This document shows positions 36,370 through 48,830 of a stretch of DNA of 64,000 nt, piece by piece (position 1 is the first letter of the stretch; each line of letters opens with the position of its first letter). The notes below the pieces were generated by a model that saw nothing but the letters and a program-made list of their open reading frames with translations, made no database searches and was not told the DNA's origin. This DNA comes from Megalopta genalis (lineage: Eukaryota > Arthropoda > Insecta > Hymenoptera > Halictidae). The position numbers and the translations under genes are program-made. The stretch lies in assembly GCF_051020955.1 (NCBI RefSeq), contig NC_135029.1:3620001-3684000 (forward strand), read 5' to 3'.

Positions 36370-38060
36370 TACCATGAATGAGCATCGATCATCATCGATC
36401 CTGGAGTATAATCGAATAATACAAATTCACAAACGCGTCCAACTTTCGGAATTGCCTATCCTTCTCGGCAAGGAAGTAGCCCGGACCTATGTAGATACAC
36501 GCCCTCGTTCTTCTGAAACTGTAACCGTTGGCAGTCACTCGCGGATCCGTGGTCCGTCGGGGAATAATCGAGGACTGAGAACAGCGCAGCGTTCGTCAGC
36601 TGAAATAATTACAGCCGTGACACCGGGTGACTGAACTTGGACGTGCGAAATCAAACGTGACGTCCGAGATCAAAAGCTTGTAACCGGGAAAATGGAAAAA
36701 GGGACGGGCAGGGGAGCAGCTTACGCAACGGCGTCGGCGACGGCGACGGCAACGGCAGCGGCAACGTGTAATTTTAAATAGTCCGCGGAGCGTGGGTGGA
36801 CCGAGCGAGGCAGGACGAGTATATTCCGCGTTTTCTGGGAACAGGGGTTGATGTGGGTAAGTTGGATGAGGGGGGCGAAGACTAGCAAAGGAACGGGTCT
36901 GGTGCACGAGGGAAGTAGAGAGAAAAAGGGCGAAAGAGATAGAGGCCGGAGAGTAGACGACGAGGGCTGTCGGAGATAAGACGCAAACGAACCCCCTTTC
37001 GGGTGTCTCGATCGATAGCTCCACACGGAAAATTCGAAAGTAAGATGCAATTAAACAGCGAGCGAGGGTAAGCAAGAAAAGGGGTGAGTTTTCCAGCCCC
37101 GTAGGCCCTGTCTTCCCCTTGGCCCCTCTCCCCAACCCCCACCTTCTCAGCCTTCGTCTGGCTCTGCCTCTCTCTCTGGAAGCCCTCCGACTCCGTTACC
37201 ACCCCTAAACCCTCCCCCTGCCCCTCGAATCCACCACCTATCCTGCCAAGCTTTCCATCCTCTTTACCTTTCTTCTTCCACGTCGTGGCACTGTCCCTCT
37301 CTATTGGACAGTGCTCAACCCGCGTACCGTCTCTTTTCCATGCTCTCCTCGAGTGTACACGCTCCGGCCTGCGTCGTCGGCCCGAAGGGTAGCAACCCTT
37401 TTTCTCAACCCCCTCTAGTATTTATATTGAGCGTCTTAAAGAATCTTCCTCTCCTTCCCGTTCCTCCTTTCCTAGTTTGCTCTCTGTTTCTCTTCTTGTC
37501 CGAACAACCCTCCCCCTTCTCCCCCTCCTCATCACCCCTCCCCGTTGGCTTCATCCTTCTTCTCCTTCTTCTGGTTTCTGCTTCTTCTGCTTCATCTTCT
37601 TCTCCTTCTTCTTCGTCCATCTCTTCCTCGTCTCGCCCTCATGACGTCACTTTAAATACTCTTTTCCAGGGTGGTGGGTTGGCGGTTGATGGGTATAATG
37701 GAATTGGTAGTCGTTGCCTCCGGAGGAGAGGCAAAATCGTTCTGTCTTATTTCTCTTTAGTGTGTTTCTATCTGTTCTTTCGCTCCATAGATTTTTTGCC
37801 AGGATCCTTTTTTTCTACCGCCTCTCTTTCTTTCTTTCTTTCTTTCCTTCCTCCTTCATTCGGTTTTACTTGGACGCCGAATCCCTTCCACTATTCCCGC
37901 TTTTCTGCCTTTCCAGTCGTCCTATTTTCTTGTCCTTCGCTAATTTCGCGTACGAGGACATATGACATCTTAGCGACTTTGATGGGAAGTTTACTTAGGA
38001 AGGATATTTTACGCCTACATTTGTATCCGCTGTCGTTCATTTTGGAGAATTGTGACGGGG
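36370..38060. other. GC-rich island with long polypyrimidine tract
   Basis: CpG-rich start (GCGTCGGCGACGGCGACGGC near 36730), then a long pyrimidine-rich plus strand (37080-37920) with CTTCTT and (CTTT)n (37824-37846) runs. TGACGTCA (CRE-like) is at 37642-37649. Frames on both strands are long because the tract lacks stops. This may be promoter or 5' untranslated DNA. Confidence 0.4.
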
Positions 38061-38074
38061 AACGAGTTAACTAG
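37304..38074 (+). other. longest open frame (256 codons), probably non-coding
   Basis: The frame MDSAQPAYRLFSML... is dominated by serine, leucine, phenylalanine and proline because the plus strand is polypyrimidine; such tracts cannot easily contain TAA, TAG or TGA. Leucine/phenylalanine stretches mimic membrane segments, but no family is recognisable, no splice or start context stands out, and the complementary strand is open in part too (37405-37620). I treat it as a compositional artefact. Confidence 0.15.
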
Positions 38075-41000
38075 CTAGCTTGTAAAATAACTTGAAAGCA
38101 TAATTTCTTTATTTTTCTGGACGAATGTTAATTCATATTTTTGTTAATTTATATATAAAACGCATGAATCATAAATTAGTAAAAATAGGAATAGACTAGG
38201 CTTTTTATTTTTGTATGAGGAAGTAAGTTATAGTTCATCGTTTCTCATAGTAACTACAAGCTGAAACTCTAAAGCGTTTGCTATGGATCGAGTAGTAAAC
38301 TTTCATAATACTCTGAATTTACTTCACTGTTATACGTGCAACTGTTACTATTATTATGCTATTGAATTAAACTAATTATTGTTATACATACTACGATGAA
38401 AATGACCTTGCAATCTATGATTTTGTTTAGTCATTATTACGGAAACAATGTTAATTTTTTAAGAAACGATTCTAAAAAATGAATTTCCAAAATCACGAAA
38501 TGTATGTGTATATTACTTAAGCTATGGATTTAAGGAAGTATACTACTACACCTTCTTTTTAGAATTTCGTCATTAATAAACTGTAGAACTTTAAAGCCAA
38601 TACCACGATGAAAAATAAAAACAAAAATAAAACACTAACAGCATTTTGAATATTAAAGTTATACAATTAAAATATAAATATACCTTATCGTTTTCAAAAA
38701 GTGGATGTTTGTAAAATTTTAGAAAATATATTATATATAATTAATAACATTATATAATAAATAATATTTTATATAATAGAAAATATATTATATATTTATA
38801 TATTCATAAAATAATTTTCTAATATTTTATACTATGTAATAAATGTTCGTTGCAAGTGAAAATATTATCTATGTATATGAAAACATAAGTCGAAAATATA
38901 AGAAAATGTATTTTCATTTGAGACTTTGGTCACAGAAAAATGAGAACGTTAGAAAATGTGTCAGAGTCGCGTATCTTAGAATTAGTGATTGCAATAAGTA
39001 GATCTGGTAGGTTATGATCAGACGCGTAGCCGATTTCTATCCAATAATACAACACATGTTGCATTCAAACTCAACTTTTTCTCGAAAACGAAGCCTCCAA
39101 GAAGAAGTTTTATTCCATATTTTCGATTTATTTTTTCATACAGAATTATTCCTTATCGGTTTGCGCATTGTTTCTTTGAAAACGCTGTAATTTCGTCAGG
39201 GATCATGGAACTGTATTTCACGAATGCGTTCTCGACACCTTCTCTTAAGAAAATGCAAATCCCGTCCATTTTTCTGGAACTTCTGAAGTAGAAGAATGCC
39301 TCCTTGAGGCGACTGGGTATTGATATATGTACGAAGCACGATATTCTTTCCATCGAGTGTCCCGACGTATCGCAGAATCATATATTTGCAATTTTAAATG
39401 AGTATGAGGAGTCACTTAAATTAACATAAGGTTGAAAAAAGACTGAGGAAAATATTAAGAAGTATGGATCGACGATCGCCGAGGAGTGGTACGACTGCTC
39501 AGGGAGAATATCTTTACTACTGAAAATGTAAATAAGGGTAATCCGTAACAAGATGCATTCATTCCGATAGCGTCTATTAGTTATTCAGATATCGAACACT
39601 TGAGATATCGATATTTTACAATATATGTACATAAAGCTGAATAACTTGAAAACTGTTAATTCACGGATCTATGTTTATCGCAGCCATTTTAGTGTCTTCT
39701 ACGAAACCTCTTAAGCAGTTCCAGAACGATATTGACTCCTGAAATAACGATTTCAATCTAACCCGTGATTTCTGTACAATAATATCTGATGGCTTGTTGT
39801 AATCAATTATATGTACTATCTTATTTTTAGCAAAATTCTATCAAAATTATTCCAGCAAAACAGCTTTAAAGTTTATAATTTTAAAAAGATTTTAGAAATT
39901 AATGATAGGATTGAAATATTCAACTGAAATTTTTGTGCACAGTTCGTCGAATGTGTCTGTTCATTGCTGGTTATTTCTACTTGGATAAAGCAGAAGCAGT
40001 CATGTTATCGTAAACTGTATACATTTTTATACTGTTCTCTGTTTAAAACTTCATATAATCGTTCTGTAAAAATGGAATAGATCATAGTTAATTTTTATAT
40101 AAACATGATAGTTATATAGATTATTTATTTTTTACAAATTATTTTCGTTGTTGAATACGTCTAATTGAATTATTTACATTGAAATGTTACAATTTGATCG
40201 CAAATCTCCTTATCGACGGCACCAATAAATATTATGCCAAACAGGAAATCTTATTAAATTTATATATCTCGATATTTCAATGTCAGAGAAATATTGCTGA
40301 TCATTTTCATTCATCTCTGTAAGCAATTAATAAAGTTTGATCCTCGTCATACCCTAATTAATTTTAGAACGTGAAGTTTTGATAAGCTATATCGTATTTT
40401 CCGATACAGTGTAAATGTTGCCATAAACTACTGTTTTAATTGCTGCTTATCTACTCATATATCTATCAAAATCTACTCATATATTTGTATGATTTTGAAC
40501 GTTTGTTAAACCTTTCTTCTAAAGCACACAGATTTTTATGTAAATATGAATTTGTCTAAATAAGTTACTTGATAGGAACCGAAGTTAATTAAGAAAATAA
40601 AGAAAAATTTTTAAATACTGCTGGAAGGGACCAATATTAAAAATCCTGTATTTAAAGATTTCATTACACTGACTTTCAGAAAATGAAAAATATTATAAAT
40701 ATTATAAAATCTGCATTACACAGATCTTCGTAACATAAATATTCTGTTGAGTGTTACGATAGGATTGGATTTACTTTCATTTCTGTCATTATTGTCTGCA
40801 TTCAATAATAATAAAAATATGGAAATACATTTGAAATGGTATTAATTAATTTGTTCCTTTCGAGCAAATGATGTGTTCCACTGGTATATTTTTCGTAAGT
40901 CCGGAAGAAGAAAGGTCACTGATACATTACAGCAATGTGATTTATTCGAGAAAGAAATACTTTCTTTTATAATTGATGCATAAATTATGGTATCAATCTT

Positions 41001-41199
41001 TGAAGACATGATTTTTCTTCCCAATTATTAATGTTACATGTATATGTATGCACATTCCAAGTATGTTCTGAGTAAGTATTCAATATTTAATCATTTCATT
41101 ATTTTCTGAAACGATACTAGGCACCCGTAATATGAATAAAAAAGAAGTTTAGAAAAGTTTATGATCTCTTTCATTATTCCTGTCTAGCGAGACTGACAC
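38061..41199. other. AT-rich gene-free stretch with one possible decayed coding fragment
   Basis: Mostly AT-rich, with AT-only stretches near 38725-38830. A more balanced patch at 39150-39385 holds two overlapping minus-strand frames (39196-39381 and 39153-39353) that could be one reading frame with a frameshift. No family is recognised. Confidence 0.45.
39153..39381 (-). pseudogene. possible frameshifted coding fragment, family unknown
   Basis: One frame reads ILRYVGTLDGKNIVLRTYIN and ends after GRDLHFLKRRC; the other reads on from about the same place as FLREGVENAFVKYSSMIPDE. Joining them needs one frameshift near 39245, in the tract read TTTCTTAAGAG on the minus strand. Amino-acid composition is ordinary rather than AT-driven, and the patch is GC-richer than its flanks. 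It may be a decayed exon, a retrocopy or a transposon remnant. I do not recognise it, and chance cannot be excluded. Confidence 0.2.
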
Positions 41200-42855
41200 T
41201 GTCTTCATTTAACCGAATTACTATTGCAATTAAGAAGCTAATGTTCCTTCTGCACACATTGGCGCGCGAGCGGGTATTGGTGCACAGTGCTTCGGACGAA
41301 TAAAGTACACCGCGGTCTAATTATAAATTTATTACCATCGCGTAAGGAAACGGTTAAGAAAGAAATATAAAGAAAATATTCTTATCGTTAGAGACTGGCG
41401 ACTGTAATACAGACCGCACGCGGTACTCTTCTATTACAGGCGGAACTGTAGCAGACTTTGCGCGGCGAAGTGCATGTCGTTAAAGACACACGGTTTCATT
41501 TAAATACTTAACTCTATCCAGTCTTGATTTCTCTTCCTGAAATTGCTGCATAAAAGGACACCGCTGTGAAGAAGTAGCTTATATTCACCGGCGAACTTGT
41601 TCTTTTCTATGCTACCATGAATCGCACACATTAGCACAATTTCAATACCATCGTCGTATAAAATGCCACCGTTGCACTGTAGAATTACAGGAATTTGGAT
41701 TCGCATTACCCTCGCAGGTTTAATATTACAACCGGTTCAACGAGGATTTGCAGGAAATATAAACAGAAATATAAACGTGATCGAGCTAGGGTTGAAACGT
41801 AATTCAATACTAATGCGATGTCGTTAATTAAGGATTAGTAATGTTATTATACAAAAATGTAAATAAGCGGGCAAATAAAATTACAATTAAGCTATATTTC
41901 TGCATTCAGTTGATCTATTTATTATATGTACACGCAAAATTAACTGAATCGTTTGTAATTAATTGAAATTCTGACAGTTCAAATACAGAATTAAAATAAG
42001 TTTCATATGTTTATATGATAACTAGATCAATTAAATGTAAAATGTGTATTTGGTTGACTATAGAATTCGGATGTCGGAGTTTCGGATAATCGAGGTTTTA
42101 TTGTGTATGATTTTCGGTTCACGATTAGCAAACAAAGTCACTCACGGAATGTTGAAACTTGATCATGCTCATCCACTTCACTTGAACAAAGCGGTTAATT
42201 GTTATGACAAATTTTATACATTTTGAGATATTGAAGATAGACAACAACAGAGAAACATTGATAAAATTTCAATGCTATTGCATATGAAGCTTATGAATAT
42301 TCTAATTATTGTTACTGAAAAGCTGATTAAACCACTTGGAAAGTTTGGTGTACGCTTCCTGATTCTGTTCAAAAGTTTAGTTAAAATCCATATTGACAAC
42401 CGAAATATTGCCGATCGGAATGTTCGTGATGTTTAAATCATCGATGCATGTCACATGCAAAGTAAAAGAAAAGGGCTCCGTGATAGGAAAATGTCGTAAA
42501 CACGGCTACGAGGATGATAAAATATCAAGAGTATACGTGAATTATTCATTTCGTTCCATAAATGTTTTGAATAAGACGAGGATAAGTTAGTTTTAAGTAA
42601 CTGCACTGTATAAAGCTTGATCTATAAAGCCGAAGATCAACGGTTCTTCATTTTCCTTTCCCGCTCGTAAAACTTCTCACGTAAGATCGTAAATGTCTGT
42701 CGTCAAAGTGTTACGAAACTTTCCGAAGCCATCGATACAAAACTACTGCAGTCTTTTGGATCCATGATCGACGATATCTGTTCTGTTTCCTATTCGACGT
42801 CTACTTCCACAACACACACACACACAAGCGACGTAAACATTCAATCGTACGAGGT
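41200..42855. other. AT-rich stretch with small GC patch
   Basis: A balanced, CpG-containing patch lies at 41255-41490 (GGCGCGCGAGCGGG near 41262). Short frames at 41500-41706 minus, 42044-42226 plus and 42393-42590 plus have no known motif. (CA)n lies near 42813-42826. Confidence 0.45.
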
Positions 42856-43430
42856 TCAGAATTTGAAAACAAATCAATAATTAAATAAATTTCATGACAT
42901 AAAGTTCAATGTATATTTATGCTACAAAATTGTGTAATATTGAACTGAATTGTTATTTGAGATCAAGTGACGCAAATAGTAAATCCTACAAGATTTATAA
43001 TTTAAAAATAAATCATTAATCGAAAAACTTTAATGACTTAAAGTTCACTGCACATTTATACTATAAAATTGTGTACTATTGAAGTAAATTATTATTTGAA
43101 ACGAAGTGTCGCAAATATTAAATCGTTCAAAATTTAGAATTTAAAAACAAATTGATGATTAAATAACTTACATGACTTAAAGTTCAATGTACATTTATAC
43201 TATAAAATTGTGTAATATTGAAGTGAATTGTTATTTGAGATCAAGCGACGCAAATAGTAAATCCTACAAGATTTATAATTTAAAAATAAATTATTAATCG
43301 AAAAACTCTTTAATGACTTAAAGTTCACTGCACATTTATACTATAAAATTGTGTACTATTGAAGTAAATTATTAAAGTTCAATGTACATTTATACTATAA
43401 AATTGTGTAATATTGAAATAATTTAATGAC
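42856..43430 (+). repeat. 140-bp tandem satellite with alternating A/B units
   Basis: Units begin AAAGTTCA at about 42901, 43040, 43179, 43320 and 43374, spacing about 139-141 bp except the truncated fourth unit (54 bp). Type A units (42901, 43179, 43374) read AAAGTTCAATGTA and ACGCAAATAGTAAATCCTAC; type B units (43040, 43320) read AAAGTTCACTGCA and TCGCAAATATTAAATCGTTC. Units 1 and 3 are more alike than either is to unit 2, giving a roughly 280-bp higher-order repeat. A half-unit of type B precedes the array. AT-rich, non-coding. Confidence 0.85.
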
Positions 43431-44209
43431 CAGACTGCAAGCTTTTTGCAGTAATAGCAAAAATGGATAAACACAGAATGGTGAAGACACAAGAATTTAA
43501 AAATACTGTTGCATAACTTTCGCTGTATCAACATCATTCAAAAAAAAAAATACAGTTTTATATAACCTCTTTTTTATATAATATGGGAGGATATTTTTTA
43601 TTTTCCATAAAGACCTACAATTTATTAATCTCTAATTACGAAACAAGTAAATAATATTATTTATTAATGTAATGTAATGAATTGTTTATTAATATATTGA
43701 TGTGCATACGAGACTATATGTTTGGAGAGATGATACAAATTATTTCTAGCTCGACAGCATTTTTCTACTATTGGAATGTGAGTAGAGCGAATGTTGACAA
43801 GTCATAATGTCTATTTTTTCAGGTAATCGAGTATTAAAATTACTATTTTACAATCTTAAAACACCACCAAATCTTTCTATTTCCTTTTCATACACGCAGG
43901 AGCATTTTTAACAAACTCAATTGAACCCCTCCAAGCATCCAAAAGTTCAAGAATTATTTCTGTGATTGCAAAGATGAACGCCGAATGTCGCATGATTTCA
44001 ATTTCGAGTTATTCTCGCTTGAAGTTCTGATTCACAATGCTTCGTATTAGCAGTGTTTCTTCGTGTTTTTTTTTATCTTTCTAAGCTTTTCGAAGTTGTT
44101 TTCATGTTTCATTTCTTTATAAACAGATAAATCTTATAAAATTGTCCGATGTTGTGACATACAGTGTTCTTCCTCGTATCCACAGATTTATTCACTTACA
44201 AAAGGAATT
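43431..44209. other. AT-rich gene-free stretch
   Basis: An A-rich run near 43541-43550; no other identifiable feature. Confidence 0.5.
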
Positions 44210-45400
44210 CGAAAAATGGTGTCAAAATATCGCGTTCTAGCCCCGAATAACCTCAGAAAGTGGCGGCCAACGGCGCGTCGAGCTAAAGCGATGGCTGTCG
44301 TGAAAGATCAACGAAAATCGATCGACATCCGATACGTGGAACTGATTTGCACAAGTTGCGGCACAGCCTGATCCGATTCCCAGTCCCCCTGGCTTCGTGG
44401 ATGACGCGAAAATATCAGCTCAATTGGGATAATACAATGGATCACTCGGCGAAGAATCGACAGGTTCTCCTTGATCCGTGAAAGTAAACCGTGTGCCCGG
44501 GCACAAAAGGTGTACACCGTAAAGAGTCGAAGACACGCATCGATGTAGGAAGTGAACCGGCTCGCGGCAGTCGAATTTTACGATCTGCTACCGGGCTTCT
44601 TGATCGACTGCGCAACGCGAAACGCGAATGCGAGGGGTGAGAGAGAGAGAATTCTTCGTTACACGTGGTATACAGCCGAAGGATTCCTTTACCGCAGCCC
44701 GAACATCGAGACCGTGTTTCCATGCGTATGCCCCAGTAAAATGACGAGGAATGCTTCCCTCTTTCCGGCAGACAGAAGGTATGCGCAAACGTAGTAGCTC
44801 TGTTACCTGGTACTCGTGATTTATTCATTCTACATACATAATCGTTCACCCATAAACCGAATGGCAGATACCTCTTGCTTGGCCGCGTACATCCGAACCG
44901 AATAACTTATCCTTCGTAAATCTCTATTTTCTCGGCCGTTTAACCATGACTGCGAGCATATTGGAACCACCGTGTGACTTTTAATAGAACCGCTTCCCTT
45001 TTTTACCAAAGGAAAATTACCTTCCTCGATGTAACGCTTCCCAGCGGCTCGCCGGTACCCGATGCTTTACCGCGTCAGACCTACGTATGTATCTTCATCG
45101 TAAAGTTTTTTGTTGCGTGCCTTCTGCCTCGAATGAAAAATTGCACCGCCGATTGCGAACTTCTACCTTGTGTTTGGATAATCGCTTCTCATAAAACGGG
45201 CAGTTGTTGTTATTGATATTTATCCGATCGAAAATTGTTGTCGTCGATTATCGAACGCAAATGGCAAGGGAAATTCGAATAATGCAAACGTTCGTCGTAC
45301 ATTTATGGTCGGACAGATATCACTTTACTCGCGAACGCGAATTACGTAAAAGTCTAATCTAATTATCTTTGCGAAGAAAACGAGGCTACGCGTTTACGCG
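44210..45400. other. GC-richer island
   Basis: Balanced, CpG-containing DNA. A 51-codon frame at 44216-44371 and overlapping frames at 44442-44849 (minus) and 44552-44794 (plus) are open, without recognised domains. It may hold exon or regulatory sequence. Confidence 0.35.
44216..44371 (+). other. small 51-codon open frame, coding status unknown
   Basis: The frame MVSKYRVLAPNN...ends LICTSCGTA and stop. It is strongly basic in the first half (RKWRPTARRAKA) and carries a CxxC pair near the end. It starts exactly where composition changes from AT-rich to balanced, with an A-rich context GAAAAATGG at the start codon. No family is recognisable. Confidence 0.15.
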
Positions 45401-46295
45401 ATGAGTACGGAAACCATATGTGCAATGCATTATTAGTATAGACCCTAAGAAGCTAATTCGTCTTGCAAATGTGAGGAATCAGAGTGAGAATTTTGTACTT
45501 TGTGCAAAAGATTTTATATCTTCTTCTGTCTCTGAAAAATGTGCAGCGAATTGTTTACGCTAACTAGTTACCTTGGACAAACAATTGCAGATTTCAAAGG
45601 AACATGTATGGCGATATTAATGATTAATAGATAAACGATGGTTACCATAAGACAAGGAAGTTCTTCTACGATCAGCAAAGAGGTCATTCGCCTCATCTAG
45701 CTTTCGATTTCACGAATGCAATTAACCCTCGTGCGCTCCTCATCGTCTTGATCCTCGGTAATTTCGCTCATTTAGCATCCTTTTGCTAACGTTAGTTTCG
45801 CGTGGTGACAATTGCAGGAAATATATTCAACCGAATCAAGAGAACATGTACATTCGAATCAGAAAGTATTTAATTCGACACAGCACTAAATTAAATCCTT
45901 AGAAATTTTGACAGTAAACAGTGCTGTGTATAGATTGTCTTAGATTGGGCTATTTACGTGTTAAACATATTCATGTAATAGCGGACGTAAATATTAAAAT
46001 CGAAGTTCTACTGTACTTTTCTTGGAGAAAAGTGGAAGCTTTCCCCTCATTTTATTCACTTTCGGGCTTGTCACCAAATCTATCGGACTCTATGCGTGAG
46101 TGACGTGTGTTATTTCATAACGATGAGAAGACTGAATATATTTAAACTTTTAACAATTTTTATTACGATTTATGCTTGTATTAAGAAATTTATTAAATCA
46201 TTTCCTACAGAAGAGTCCTCATAATTTCAATTATTTTAAAATAACAACTGTGAAACCGGTTATTTTGACTGGCTCGACAGATCTAATTAATAGAA
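45401..46295. other. AT-rich stretch
   Basis: TTAACCCTCGTGCGCTCC at 45722 resembles a solo end of a TTAA element. No partner is seen. No gene. Confidence 0.45.
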
Positions 46296-46299
46296 TTAA

Positions 46300-46507
46300 C
46301 CTTTTGCACTCGATTGGCGTCTCTGAGGCGACACTAAAATTTGTTATACTATTTTTTGAAAGAATTTTTACGTTATTAAATAGATGTATTCTACAAGCAA
46401 ACAAGTTCAATTTACTAAGCACCCGATAAAAACAATCAGAATGGAAATAATTGATCTTGAAACAAATGTCTCCATTTTGGAATTGAAATAGCCTCGAGTG
46501 CAAGGGG
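46300..46507 (-). mobile_element. TTAA-flanked MITE, family B copy 2
   Basis: 208 bp between TTAA at 46296-46299 and 46508-46511. Ends: CCTTTTGCACTCGATTGGCG and, inverted, CCCCTTGCACTCGAGGCTAT. In inverted orientation it aligns with 2616-2840 at both ends (CTCGAGGCTATT, ATTCCAA, GACATTTGTTTCA; GGCGACACTA/GGCGACGCTA). Many substitutions separate the two copies, so the family is much older than the piggyBac-like copies. Confidence 0.75.
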
Positions 46508-46511
46508 TTAA

Positions 46512-47579
46512 TGTGTATATTAAGTTTTCAATTATTCAACACATGAATAAATAATTGCTGAATGATATATCGATTAGTAGGGAAACTCTCACAATGCCTC
46601 GCATTATCAAAACATCTAATCTTCGTGAGAAATTATCATTTTCGTTCCTATCGCTCTAAAGTACCCCCAGTAACATGATGTAGAAACAAGATTTCACGGT
46701 ATATTATATATTGTTATATATAATGTTCTTATTCTCGTTATTATATACTGTTCTTAGCAGCTACGAAAGAAGGATGGATGGTAGTAATTTTTATACGTAT
46801 AACGATATTAATATATTTTTACATTTTAACACGCCTAATACTTCCACATTATGATCGAAAATAAAATCAAGAAAGCCATAAATCTTGTTGGTCAAGAGCC
46901 TGAAAAAAATTAAATTTCCTTTTCAAATCGTTTTTAAAGCTGTGAATAAGTACCAACTCAATATTCATTTCAATACATTTCCATTCCAGTCGCTGGGTCT
47001 TTTCTCACAACTCCATAGATCCATTATTCTTTGTTTTTCTATTTTACTTGGTTGAGAAGTACGCGGCATCGTACGAGGATAGAAAACGATTAACAAAATT
47101 GGAAAGTCCACTTCGAAACACTTATTATAACACTATTTGATTGTACGAATGTGAAACAAGAGTACGGAAACACTCTCCTGAAACTACGAACGACTGAATC
47201 CATGAATCTGTGGCTACAAGGAATTAGCATATAGGACTTACGTATTTATCATAAAAATACACCGTGAAAATAAATTTTATAGATTGAAACGAAATGCAAT
47301 GTGAAACGCTGCTAATACGAAGCACTACTGATTAAAACTTGAAGCGACAATATCTCGGAAGTGAAAACATGTGACTTGCTGTGTATTTCCTTGCAGTCCC
47401 AGAAATATTTACAGTGCTACCTATTTTGCTCTATAACACTAGGCGGAAAATTTGTACTGAAGAATGCGATAAGAACTCTGCGTCCACGCATAGGATTCCA
47501 CTGTCTAATAGTAAACATAGTTAGACACGATGAGTCAAATTCTGCAAACTTTGAAGAAAGATAACAGAAAAGGTATTTC
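46512..47579. other. AT-rich gene-free stretch
   Basis: No identifiable feature. Confidence 0.5.
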
Positions 47580-48420
47580 AGTCTGCAATTATTCGCGGAG
47601 GTGTAAAGCGTAGGACCAAGGTAGTTCGGGAGCGTGGCCCGTCCGGGTGCGCAACAGGGACGTCGGACGGAGGGCCATGCTCTTTGGCGTATCGGCGCAA
47701 GGAACAAAACGAAACGAAACGAAACGAATCGGATCGCCGTAGACCGCTCCCACATCAATCATCTTTCGCAGTTTCGTGGTAGAAAGGATCGGTTGCGGAG
47801 CAAATCGTTCCATTGGGGGTCAGTCCGGGTTGCGCAACGAGTCAACGTCGGGCCGTTCGGTGAGACGGGATCCGTGGTACCAGCACGAGGAATACACCTC
47901 GAACGTATAACTGGTCTTGTTGACTTAACGGATCAATTTGATGCAAATCACTCGTTTGCGATATACACGTCCGCTTGTAGCATTCTCGGATCTCTCTATT
48001 CGATCTAATGCAACGTAGAGCGTGCCGGGTATCGCGCTGTCTTTGTTCTGACTCCCCCTCCCTTCGCCCACCCTAACCAATTGCTCTCCTCCTTGTCGTT
48101 GTCGTATCCATGACAGAGCATTTGGAAATTAGCGAATGGGCCAATTATCGGACCGACGACCTGGCTCGGTGGGGAGGGCCCCGATTGCGCGAATCGACCG
48201 ATCGACTCGTGAAACGCGGGAGGATCGCGGGTCATGGGGTGACTGTGGGAATCCCCGTAACGCGTCTCGATCGTTTATCGATCGTTACGTCTCCTGATAG
48301 TCTGTCGAATGCTGTCTGTGAAACGAGCGAAAGAATAGTCCTTTCTTGAAACGAGTTCCTGCCCCATTGATAGCGTCGGATAATTAACGGCGTAATTAGA
48401 CCATGGATCTCGGTTAGCAT
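47580..48420. other. GC-rich island
   Basis: CpG-rich DNA with a (CGAAA)n run at 47707-47727. Open frames at 47634-48008 and 48110-48349 on the plus strand overlap minus-strand frames at 47417-47758, 47589-47813 and 48005-48235. No recognised domain. Confidence 0.4.
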
Positions 48421-48496
48421 TACGCTCTTTAAGGGATTATGTCACGAAAGATTGGGTAGGGGAACGTTTACGTAGACTCTTTTTGTTAAATATATA

Positions 48497-48517
48497 GCGG
48501 ATTTTATGCATTCGTGG
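48497..48517 (-). repeat. solo terminus of family C
   Basis: GCGGATTTTATGCATTCGTG matches the inverted right end of the 7984-8184 element (GCGGATTTTATGCATTTATG). Confidence 0.45.
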
Positions 48518-48544
48518 CTAAAGTGAACTGGCAAAAGAAATTAA

Positions 48545-48826
48545 CCCGAGAAAGATAACCTACGTCGCAGAGGCGCCTGCGAAGACTGTTGATTTTTGTT
48601 AATTTTTCATAGAGGTCTAGTGATTTAAGTTTAAAATTACTTAAAATATAAAAAAATATAATATAAATGCATTTTATTTTTACGATAATGCCAAACCTTT
48701 AAAATGACTAGATTAACTTAAATAAATATCCATTGTTAGTATAAAATTGACGCCTTAGAAAAGCATGCGCCTCTGAAGCGTATGGTTATCTTTTACGTAC
48801 GTTGTCATATGGTTATCTTTCTAGGG
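48545..48826 (-). mobile_element. piggyBac-like MITE, copy 5 (inverted)
   Basis: 282 bp between TTAA at 48541-48544 and 48827-48830, opposite orientation to copies 1-4. Private variant ATTTTTACGATAATG on the plus strand. Same ends as the other copies. Confidence 0.93.
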
Positions 48827-48830
48827 TTAA

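Noticed and set aside
37304..38074. 256-codon open frame, the longest in the window
   Set aside because: It lies on a polypyrimidine strand that hardly allows stop codons; the product is serine/leucine/phenylalanine-rich with no recognisable domain, and the opposite strand is partly open too.
42856..43430. CRISPR-like interpretation of the 140-bp tandem units
   Set aside because: Whole units are repeated with mutual similarity along their length; there are no unique spacers.
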